DNA of 6,037 nucleotides from Chloroflexota bacterium (GTDB lineage Bacteria > Chloroflexota > Dehalococcoidia > Tepidiformales > Tepidiformaceae), in assembly GCA_963169135.1 (NCBI GenBank), contig CAUJEQ010000031.1, positions 1-6,037 on the forward strand, in the 5' to 3' direction. The notes beneath the pieces are model-generated. The model saw only the letters and a program-made list of their open reading frames with translations, did not search any database and was not told where the DNA came from. The number at the start of each line of letters is the position of its first letter. Within the stretch, counting starts at the first letter, position 1. Shown here one piece after another: positions 1-5,809 of this stretch. The position numbers and the translations under genes were made by a program.

Positions 1-2460
1 CTCGCCATCCGTGACCTCTCCGCACTGCGCCATCACGAACAAGATCACCGCGATTTCGCTGCGGCGGTGCAGGAGCTCAACCTTCTTGTGACCGAAGCCG
101 AGGGCGATGTGCGCGGATACCACATCACCACCGACGAGCAATTCCGAGAGGATTACCTGCGCTCCAAACAACGCGCCGATGATGCACTCGCCGTGCTGGG
201 CGAGCACCCTACCGGCGGCAGCGACGACAGCGTATCGGAATTAGTTCGCCTTACGCACCGCAGGTTCGAGTTGCTGGATGAGGCGCTCGATCTTCGCGAC
301 GAACAGGGGATGGATGCGGTTGCCGAATTCATCCGGGGCGAGCCCTCGACGCTGACAAACCAGGTTAGGATCCTTGCCGACGCAGTCATCGAGGAGAGCG
401 CGGCACGAGCCGATACCGAGGCGAGGTCGGCGGACCGTCGCGCGGCCTTCGCCGGCGGCGCGGTGTTGGCTGCCAGCGTCGCCGCGTTCGGCCTACTCCT
501 CTGGATAGCCCTGCTGAACCGGCGAAGAGCCCGCCAGGCTCGAGACGCTGAGGCAGCGCTCCGCCATCGGTTTGGCGCATTCGCTCAGGCCATGCCCAGT
601 GCCAGCTTCTCCGTGTTCGCCGACTACACGATTGTCGACTGGAATGCCGCGGCAACGAACGCGTTCGGCGTTGATCCCGCGGCTGCCATCGGCGCAGATC
701 TCCGGTACCTGATCCCCGGAGATCCTGGTGTACGGATCGTAGCGGCCCTCGATGAAGCCCGCTCCACCGGCGCCGCGGTCGACCTGGAGCTCGTGGTGCG
801 CCCGGAAGGTGGCCCCCAGGTTGACCTGGAAGGGGTGGCGTTCCCCATCCTGGGCGCCGAAGGGCCGATGATGGGCGCGGTCCTTCGGGACCTGACAGCG
901 CTCCACGAGGTACAACGAGCCGAGGAAGCAACTCGTGGCATCATGCGCCTCGTCGTCGAAACCTCGGTGGAAGCCATCATCACGGTCAACCGCCGGGGCC
1001 GCATCCTCCTGTTCAACCCCGCCGCAGAACGCTATCTTCGAATTCCGGCCACCGAAGCTGTCGGACGGGATCTGCTCGAATTCATCGCTGGCGGTGATCG
1101 TGCTGCCGTACGGGAAGCACTGGCCGGAGTGCGGCGCGGTGGCACGGCCAGCAGCGAAGCGCCCCAACTGAGGATCCGGGCGCGTGCATTCGATGGCAGC
1201 GAGTTTCCTGCTGAGGCCAACGTTGCCTCATTGGGCGATGCTGGCGAAGCCACTGCCGCGGTGACCCTCCGGGATCTGAGCGATCAGGAGCGCTGGGAAC
1301 GCTCCCTCACCGAAGCGCGCCTGCAGGCCGAGGCGGCCAACCTGGCGAAGAGTCAGTTCCTTTCGCGGATGAGCCACGAACTCCGTACCCCCATGAACGT
1401 CATCCTTGGCTATTCCCAGCTCCTGGAGCTCGATGAGCAGGCAACGCAGGAGCAGAAAGACAGCGTGGGCCACATCCATAAGGCGGGCAGGCACTTGCTC
1501 GCCCTCATCGATGAGGTGCTCGACCTATCCCGGGTCGAGGGCGGAGAACTCTCCCTGTCTCTCGAACCGGTCCTGCTCGCCGAGCTCGCGAATGAAAGCG
1601 TGGCCATGATCCGCCCGCTGGCGGCCGCCAACCAGGTCCGCTTCGAGACGGACTCGGACTCATGCCAGTACATGGTCATGGCCGACAAACAGCGCATCAA
1701 ACAGGTGCTCATCAACCTTCTCTCGAACGCCATTAAGTACAATGTCCCCCAGGGGAGCGTCGATCTCAGCTGTACACACGCCGGTGATGGAACGGTCCGC
1801 CTCCTGGTGCGTGACACGGGGCCGGGACTGAGCGAGGCGCAGCAGGCCCGCATCTTTCAGCCGTTCGAGCGCCTGGGCGCCGAGTTCTCTCCGGTGCCTG
1901 GCACGGGACTGGGGCTCGCCCTCTGCAAACGCCTCGTCGAAGCCATGTCCGGCCGGATTGGCGTCACCAGCGAGGTTGGCCGCGGGAGCACCTTCTGGGT
2001 CGATCTGCCCGAAGCGGAGGACACCTTCGAGCCCGGACCCCAGTCCGCACCCAGGGCCGTCCTCTCCCCCCTCTCTCGCGGGTCGATTGCCAATGTGCTG
2101 TACATCGAAGACAACCTCTCAAACTTCCGCGTGATCGAAGAGGTAGCCAGGCGTATCGGGAACATCCGTCTCATCCCCGCAATGCAGGGCGGCCTCGGCC
2201 TTGATCTTGCTCGCGAGTCACAACCGGACCTCGTGCTTCTGGACCTCGATCTGCCCGATATGCCCGGCACAGAGGTTCTCCAGGCCCTTCGCGGCGACCC
2301 GCGTACGGGGAGTGTGCCGGTCGTCGTCATCACCGCCGACGCAAGCGCCCGCCAGGAAGAACGTCTCCTCGATGCGGGGGCAGCAGCCTATCTCACCAAG
2401 CCGGTGGACCTATCAGCGCTGCGTGCCACTTTTGCGCGCTTCCTTGAAGAGCCGGCCTGA
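1..2460 (+). CDS. Hybrid sensor histidine kinase with CHASE3 remnant, two PAS domains and C-terminal receiver (5' partial)
   Basis: Inner-membrane sensor kinase that autophosphorylates on His and passes phosphate to its own receiver. The frame is open to base 1, so the true start and probably a first membrane helix lie outside the window; the GTG at 67 is likely internal. Numbering from that GTG: residues 1-120 resemble a CHASE3 sensor (AEGDVRGYHITTDEQF), a membrane helix spans about 126-150 followed by RRRARQ, PAS domains lie near 165-280 and 292-410, HisKA near 425-492 with SHELRTP and phosphoacceptor H437, and the ATPase near 535-650 with N-box N554, DTGPG (D583) and GTGLG (612-616). The receiver (about 675-793) has acidic residues E681/D682, phosphoacceptor D726, T756 and K778. 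All catalytic residues are intact, so it should be active as both kinase and receiver. The ligand cannot be inferred. It may be co-transcribed with the HIT gene 45 bp downstream. No downstream Hpt or output regulator is visible. Confidence 0.95.
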   Translation, partial: LAIRDLSALRHHEQDHRDFAAAVQELNLLVTEAEGDVRGYHITTDEQFREDYLRSKQRADDALAVLGEHPTGGSDDSVSELVRLTHRRFELLDEALDLRDEQGMDAVAEFIRGEPSTLTNQVRILADAVIEESAARADTEARSADRRAAFAGGAVLAASVAAFGLLLWIALLNRRRARQARDAEAALRHRFGAFAQAMPSASFSVFADYTIVDWNAAATNAFGVDPAAAIGADLRYLIPGDPGVRIVAALDEARSTGAAVDLELVVRPEGGPQVDLEGVAFPILGAEGPMMGAVLRDLTALHEVQRAEEATRGIMRLVVETSVEAIITVNRRGRILLFNPAAERYLRIPATEAVGRDLLEFIAGGDRAAVREALAGVRRGGTASSEAPQLRIRARAFDGSEFPAEANVASLGDAGEATAAVTLRDLSDQERWERSLTEARLQAEAANLAKSQFLSRMSHELRTPMNVILGYSQLLELDEQATQEQKDSVGHIHKAGRHLLALIDEVLDLSRVEGGELSLSLEPVLLAELANESVAMIRPLAAANQVRFETDSDSCQYMVMADKQRIKQVLINLLSNAIKYNVPQGSVDLSCTHAGDGTVRLLVRDTGPGLSEAQQARIFQPFERLGAEFSPVPGTGLGLALCKRLVEAMSGRIGVTSEVGRGSTFWVDLPEAEDTFEPGPQSAPRAVLSPLSRGSIANVLYIEDNLSNFRVIEEVARRIGNIRLIPAMQGGLGLDLARESQPDLVLLDLDLPDMPGTEVLQALRGDPRTGSVPVVVITADASARQEERLLDAGAAAYLTKPVDLSALRATFARFLEEPA

Positions 2461-2505
2461 GGCGACCCATCGACATCGGGACCACTCCGCGCCCACAATC
2501 CCCAC

Positions 2506-2853
2506 ATGCAGATGCAGGACTGCCTCTTTTGCCGGATGAACCGGGGTGAGATCCCCGTCGAGAAGATCGCCCAGAACGAGCACGCCTTCGCCATCCGCGA
2601 TATCAACCCTCGCGCGCCCAGGCACTGCCTTGTCATTCCGAAGGTGCACGTCGACAACGCCCGCGAGTTCGAGTGGAACCATGCGGAGCTGCTCGCCGGT
2701 CTGTTCATGCTTGCCAAGGACGTGGCGCGGGTCGAAGGCGTCTGGGAAAGCGGCTACCGGCTCGCGTTCAATGTGGGCGATGCGGCCGGCATGACCGTCC
2801 ACCACCTGCACCTCCACCTGCTGGGCGGCCGCATGCTCGGCCCCGAAGGCTAA
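2506..2853 (+). CDS. Histidine-triad (HIT) protein, HINT branch; likely nucleoside phosphoramidase or dinucleotide hydrolase
   Basis: Small soluble protein of 115 aa, normal length for the family. HINT enzymes hydrolyse adenosine phosphoramidates and acyl-adenylates through a nucleotidyl-histidine intermediate. The N-terminus (CLFCRMNRGEIP, then DINPRAPRHCLVIPK and H48) aligns with HINT1. The triad is H100-x-H102-x-H104 followed by LLGGR, with H102 as the expected nucleophile and N89 at the conserved Asn position. C6, C9, H48 and H99 are placed as in zinc-binding bacterial HIT proteins (inference). Oddities: Met96 replaces the usual Gln before the T/S-V preceding the triad, and the C-terminus is GPEG rather than the HINT1 WPPG. 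An ATG two codons downstream (2512) is an alternative start. No good Shine-Dalgarno precedes either, so translation may depend on the upstream kinase gene or be leaderless. The stop overlaps the start of the HD gene by one base. Confidence 0.93.
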   Translation: MQMQDCLFCRMNRGEIPVEKIAQNEHAFAIRDINPRAPRHCLVIPKVHVDNAREFEWNHAELLAGLFMLAKDVARVEGVWESGYRLAFNVGDAAGMTVHHLHLHLLGGRMLGPEG

Positions 2854-3488
2854 TGCAAGTCATCGCGGCCCAGATCGCGGCCGTCCGCGCGGAGCTTGAA
2901 ACCCGCCCGGAAGGCCTCGTCCGTCACGTCCAACGCGTCCTCGTCGAGGCGCTCGACCTCGCGTCCCGCTGGGACCTGGACCCCGCGCGGGTCGAACTGG
3001 CCACCTGGGGCCACGACCTCTTCCGGTCGTTCCCTCCCCCCGAACAGCTCCGCCTCGCCATCGAGGCGGGGCTGCCGATCGTCGAGGCCGATCGCGCCGA
3101 GCCCGTGCTGCTCCACGGTCCGCTCGCGGCCGTCGTCCTCCGCGACCGCTTTGGTGTCTCCGATGATGAGGCGCTCGCCGCCGTGCGCGACCACACTATC
3201 GGCAGCCGCGACATGCCCATGATCGCCAAGGTCATCCTGCTCGCCGACAAAGTCGAAGCGCGGAAACGGAAGCGCACCCCGGTGATGCGCGAGATCCGCC
3301 GCCTCGCCTGGCGCGACCTGGACCTGGCTCTGCTCTGCTGGGCAGACTGGAAGTGGGTGGATGAGCGGGAGCACGGCTGGCTGACCCATCCCGACCACTG
3401 GGGCGCGCGCACGCAGTGGGTCGAGGAGCACCACCGCGATGCCTCTCTCCCGGCCCGCAATGCCGACTTCGACATCGCTACGGGATAA
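2853..3488 (+). CDS. HD-domain hydrolase, YqeK-like (probable symmetrical Ap4A hydrolase)
   Basis: Predicted cytosolic metal-dependent phosphohydrolase of 211 aa. YqeK proteins split diadenosine tetraphosphate to two ADP using a dinuclear metal centre. The expected ligands are all present and ordered: H25 (RHVQR), H54-D55 (WGHDLFRS), H88 (LLHG), H114 (DHTIGS) and D132 (LLADKVEARKRKR). The HTxGxxxM and ADxxE blocks are what separate YqeK from generic HD proteins. The start is the ATG in TAATG, overlapping the HIT stop by one base, with a GAAGG three bases upstream, which fits translational coupling. A frame extension upstream to 2673 only overlaps the HIT gene in another frame and is rejected. 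The C-terminal 50 residues are Trp/Asp/Glu rich and I do not recognise them. The usual yqeK neighbours nadD and rsfS are absent. Its 3' end overlaps the convergent LysM gene by 11 bp. The family call is firm; substrate is inferred from the family. Confidence 0.85.
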   Translation: MQVIAAQIAAVRAELETRPEGLVRHVQRVLVEALDLASRWDLDPARVELATWGHDLFRSFPPPEQLRLAIEAGLPIVEADRAEPVLLHGPLAAVVLRDRFGVSDDEALAAVRDHTIGSRDMPMIAKVILLADKVEARKRKRTPVMREIRRLAWRDLDLALLCWADWKWVDEREHGWLTHPDHWGARTQWVEEHHRDASLPARNADFDIATG

Positions 3489-4329
3489 TCAGCTCATCGC
3501 CCACGTTCAGGCGCGTGCAGTCGTCCTCGGTCAGGTCGTTCGCGTCCAGCAGCTCTTGCAGGGTGATGTCGTTAGCGATGGCGATGGCGAAGCAGCTGTC
3601 GCCGTCCTGCACGGTGTAGGTAGTGCCCGTCCCGCTGGTCGCGCCCGGCGAAGGCGTCCGTGTGGTTGGTGTCGTCGTGCCGTCGGTTGGCGTACCCGTG
3701 GTCTGGTTGCCGGGCGTTTGAGTTGTGGGAGTCGTCGGAGTCGTGTCGCCGCCCCCGGCCTGGGCCGTGCGCGTCCGGTTGAGCGCATCCTTCGTGGCGA
3801 CCGCGTCTGCGGGAGTCTGATCGCCGCCGCCGCTGTCGCCAACCATCTGCTGGATGGCAAAGGCCAGCACAATCACCACCACTGCCAGCGCAAACAGGCC
3901 AATCGTGGCGACCGGCATGCTCACGCCGCCGGGCCGCGGCCGTGGACCGAGCGTTCCCGCGTTCGGCTGACGCCGCGGAGGGCGTGGAGCCGCGCCGCCT
4001 GCGGCCGCGCCTGCGGGCGCCCTTCCGCCGCCAAAGGGCTGCCGGCCCCCGGCTTTCGGTCCGCGCACAGTCGGGGCGGCTGGGGGCGGCATCGCGGCCT
4101 GCTGCCGCGGTGCGCGCTGCTCAGCTCCGGGCACGCCTTCGCCCAGGTAGACCGGGCAGGTCACATGATTGGCGCCCAGGCAATAGCTTTCCTGGTGGGG
4201 CGCAGCGATGCGCGTGGGGTTGGCGAGCCGATAACAGCGATGTGCCTCTGTGGCGTAAGTCGCATGCGAATCGGCGTCGTCCGCCAGCCCGAGATATGGG
4301 CAAACCGCCGAGAATTCTTCCTGCGTCAC
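3478..4329 (-). CDS. Single-pass membrane protein: cytoplasmic Cys/His-rich N-domain, membrane helix, Thr/Pro linker, C-terminal LysM
   Basis: Predicted 283-aa membrane protein that would bind peptidoglycan or a similar glycan outside the cell. Residues 1-62 contain CPYLGL (C10), HRCY (H30, C32), HQ..YCL (H45, C50) and H..CPVY (H55, C58): four Cys and three His spaced like a metal site. Residues 63-137 are Pro/Ala/Gly/Arg rich. The helix at about 139-160 has basic residues before it and acidic ones after, which predicts N-in/C-out. A Thr/Pro/Gly linker (161-236) leads to one LysM (237-283: YTVQDGDS ... LNVGDELIIP) containing two cysteines, 246 and 271. The chosen start is a GTG with GGAG five bases upstream. 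A GTG two codons earlier is possible; an open extension to 4464 looks noncoding. The domain order resembles Chloroflexota LysM proteins I recall, but the N-domain's function is unknown to me. Confidence 0.85.
   Translation of the reverse strand: MTQEEFSAVCPYLGLADDADSHATYATEAHRCYRLANPTRIAAPHQESYCLGANHVTCPVYLGEGVPGAEQRAPRQQAAMPPPAAPTVRGPKAGGRQPFGGGRAPAGAAAGGAAPRPPRRQPNAGTLGPRPRPGGVSMPVATIGLFALAVVVIVLAFAIQQMVGDSGGGDQTPADAVATKDALNRTRTAQAGGGDTTPTTPTTQTPGNQTTGTPTDGTTTPTTRTPSPGATSGTGTTYTVQDGDSCFAIAIANDITLQELLDANDLTEDDCTRLNVGDELIIP
3622..3849 (-). repeat. Low-complexity Thr/Pro/Gly linker-coding segment
   Basis: This part of the LysM gene encodes about 76 residues dominated by Thr, Pro, Gly and Gln (for example TPTTPTTQTPGNQTTG). 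It gives the DNA an ACC/CCG/ACG-biased, imperfectly repeated composition. It probably spans the wall-proximal space between the membrane helix and the LysM. The linker should be flexible and prone to length change between strains. Confidence 0.75.
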
Positions 4330-4334
4330 ACGCA

Positions 4335-4356
4335 CTCCTGTCCCAGGAGATTCTCC
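4335..4356 (-). promoter_or_regulatory. RBS of the LysM gene inside two mutually exclusive hairpins
   Basis: Reading the minus strand, GGAG (4338-4335) lies five bases before the GTG start at 4329 and fixes that start. The same GGAG is the end of the 3' arm of a perfect 6-bp inverted repeat, CTCCTG (4349-4344) and CAGGAG (4340-4335), with a GGA loop. The CTCC of the 5' arm can alternatively pair with GGAG at 4356-4353 just upstream. The RBS call is solid; regulation by folding is inference. Confidence 0.5.
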
Positions 4357-4369
4357 ACCACCGCTCGTA

Positions 4370-4397
4370 ATGGTAGCAGGGGATCCGGAACAGGGAA
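4370..4397 (-). promoter_or_regulatory. Possible sigma-70-like promoter for the LysM gene
   Basis: On the minus strand TTCCCT (4397-4392) is followed after 16 bases by TACCAT (4375-4370), which is preceded by TGC, an extended -10 element. The -10 matches the consensus at four of six positions and the -35 at three. A transcript would start near 4363, about 34 bases before the GTG start. It is the best candidate I see in the gap, but weak matches of this kind arise by chance. Confidence 0.3.
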
Positions 4398-4451
4398 CCT
4401 GATGGCCGAACTTTCGCCGTCCGCACGCTCGCGGGGCTCGGATATGGGGGT

Positions 4452-4478
4452 GGGGGCGCCGCATGCGCGGACGCCCCC
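4452..4478. terminator. Strong GC-rich hairpin, possible terminator without a U-tract
   Basis: The arms are GGGGGCGCCGC (4452-4462) and GCGG plus CGCCCCC (4467-4478), giving 11 base pairs with one bulged A at 4471 and an ATGC tetraloop. It lies 153 bases downstream of the minus-strand glycosylase stop. Neither side has a run of T, so it is not a canonical intrinsic terminator. It could act as a transcript 3'-end stabiliser, a Rho-assisted stop or a protein site. Confidence 0.35.
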
Positions 4479-4590
4479 GTGCGACGGGGAGGACAAAGTC
4501 GCCGGGCGTGCTTTGGTCAGGAGGGCGCCGACACCCAGTAACGGTTGGCCTGGCGCTCCATCGCAGGGTTGGCCCATGGACGGTTCGGTG

Positions 4591-4626
4591 GCGGTTTGGG
4601 GAACCGCGGATTGCCGGTCTTACCGG
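4591..4626 (-). terminator. Tandem small dyads directly after the glycosylase stop codon
   Basis: Two short inverted repeats sit within 40 bases of the stop of the minus-strand glycosylase gene: CCGGT/ACCGG (4614-4618 with 4622-4626, 3-base loop) and GCGGTT/AACCGC (4591-4596 with 4602-4607, 5-base loop). Their position fits a transcript end, but the stems are short and there is no U-tract. In GC-rich DNA such dyads can be fortuitous. Confidence 0.25.
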
Positions 4627-4630
4627 GCCG

Positions 4631-5809
4631 TCATACCGCCCCCGAAGCGAGCTTCACCGCCACGTCGCCATTGTGGACGACCTCAATTCGTTCGAGCTCC
4701 AGCCAGCGCGCCATGAGCTTCAACTCGCGGTTCAGCGCCGCGGCTACCCTCCGCCGGTCCCTGCCCGGCTCTGCAAACGCCCCCTGGACGACGAGCGTCT
4801 TCACCTTCCGGTCCGCCTTCAGGTCCACACGCCCTGCCAGGTCACCATCCATCAAGAACGGGAGCACGTAGTAACCGTGCACCCGCTGTGCCGCCGGCAC
4901 GTAGATCTCGATCCGGTAGTAGAAGCCGAACAGCCGTTCAGTCCGGTCGCGGTTCCAGAGCAACGGGTCGAACGGGCTCAGCAGTGCGGTGGCCCGGCTC
5001 ACGTCCTCAACCGGCTCCGTCCCGCTCGCCAGGTAGCCGGTGTCGCGCCAGCCCTCGACCCGCGCCTCTTCCAGCGTGCCCGCCGCCACCAGCTCGCGGG
5101 CGCGTTGCCGCGCTGCTGCGACGGGAATCCGGTAGTAGTCCGCCAGGTCGCTCGCGGTGGCTATGCCCATCGCGCCGGCGGCGAGACGAACCATGTCGCG
5201 GTGGGCGTCCACCTCCGCCAGCCCCGGGCGGGCGAGCACCGACGGATCGAACACGCGCTCGGGAAGGTCGTAGACGCGGGCGAAGTTCCGGCGCTCCCGC
5301 ACCGCCAACCTGCCGTGGGCGAAGTTCCATTCAAGCGCCATCTTGGCGTCGCTCCATTGCCACCAGCCCTGCCGGCGCCCCTCCGTTTCGACGTCCGAGA
5401 CCGTCACCGGCCCCCGTTCTCGCACCTCGTGGATCATCCGTTCAAACTGGGCGCGCCGGTCCGGGCTCAGCCTTGCCCGCCACCAGCGATGCCCATTTTC
5501 CATGCGGTGCTGGAACAGCGGGTAGTGCTCGGTGGGGATGAACGACGCTGCGTGGCCCCACTGCTCGAACAGCCCGCGATCCCGGTAGGCCAGTTCGTCG
5601 AGCCAGGACTGTTGGTAGGGGCCTAGCCGCGAAAAGAACGGCAGGTAATGCGCACGCGCCAGCACGTTAACCGAATCAATTTGGATGAGCTGCGTCTGGT
5701 TCACGACGCGGCGTAGACCGTCCCTGTCCGCCCGTTTGGGCCGGCCCGAACCGAAGCCCTGGGCGTTGAGTGCGATGCGTCTTGCCTCGCTGGCCGAGAA
5801 TTCGAGCAT
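4631..5809 (-). CDS. Winged-helix DNA glycosylase of the YcaQ/AlkX family (interstrand crosslink repair)
   Basis: Monofunctional DNA glycosylase of 392 aa; E. coli YcaQ (AlkX) is about 410. The family unhooks alkylated bases and interstrand crosslinks such as those from nitrogen mustards. Numbered from the ATG at 5809, the protein opens with FSASEARRIALNAQGF, then carries the catalytic Q-phi-D motif as Q43-I44-D45 (LIQIDSVNVLARAHYLPFF), WGHAASFIP near 84-92, and the C-terminal block beginning SPFDPLLWNRDR at 278 and running through FYYRIEIYVP and HGYYVLP. QxD rather than QxQ places it with AlkX rather than AlkZ. An upstream in-frame ATG at 5890 has a better RBS (AAAGG, 6-base spacing) and would add 27 residues; I prefer 5809 because family homology starts immediately after it. 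The gene appears monocistronic. Confidence 0.92.
   Translation of the reverse strand: MLEFSASEARRIALNAQGFGSGRPKRADRDGLRRVVNQTQLIQIDSVNVLARAHYLPFFSRLGPYQQSWLDELAYRDRGLFEQWGHAASFIPTEHYPLFQHRMENGHRWWRARLSPDRRAQFERMIHEVRERGPVTVSDVETEGRRQGWWQWSDAKMALEWNFAHGRLAVRERRNFARVYDLPERVFDPSVLARPGLAEVDAHRDMVRLAAGAMGIATASDLADYYRIPVAAARQRARELVAAGTLEEARVEGWRDTGYLASGTEPVEDVSRATALLSPFDPLLWNRDRTERLFGFYYRIEIYVPAAQRVHGYYVLPFLMDGDLAGRVDLKADRKVKTLVVQGAFAEPGRDRRRVAAALNRELKLMARWLELERIEVVHNGDVAVKLASGAV

Larger units (their letters stand above)
4330..4630. other. Intergenic region between the glycosylase and LysM genes
   Basis: This 301-bp gap separates two minus-strand genes. It holds the candidate promoter and RBS hairpins of the LysM gene, a strong GC hairpin (4452-4478), two smaller dyads (4591-4607 and 4614-4626) just past the glycosylase stop, and an in-frame open continuation of the glycosylase frame to a TGA at 4517-4519. 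I see no tRNA, no recognisable noncoding RNA family and no mobile-element remnant. The length and separate promoter suggest the two genes are separate transcription units. Confidence 0.6.

Noticed and set aside
2673..2852. Extended N-terminus for the YqeK-like gene
   Set aside because: The added 60 codons overlap the HIT gene in another frame and give low-complexity sequence; the ATG at 2853 fits the family length and the overlap arrangement.
4330..4464. Longer start for the LysM protein at 4464
   Set aside because: The added 45 residues have no recognisable feature and cover the better RBS; the GGAG five bases before the GTG at 4329 sits directly before the conserved domain.
4326..4577. An 83-codon minus-strand open frame in the gap
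   Set aside because: It is in a different frame from both neighbours, overlaps the LysM promoter and start region, and its translation shows no family resemblance or RBS that I can see.
3439..4716. A 425-codon plus-strand open frame across the LysM gene and the gap
   Set aside because: Its translation is Arg/Ala/Gly rich without any motif, and it lies antisense to a gene with clear membrane helix and LysM. It is a shadow from GC-rich codon use.
4463..5626. A 387-codon plus-strand open frame opposite the glycosylase gene
   Set aside because: It is antisense to a well-matched YcaQ-family protein and shows no domain of its own, so it is a GC-rich antisense artefact.
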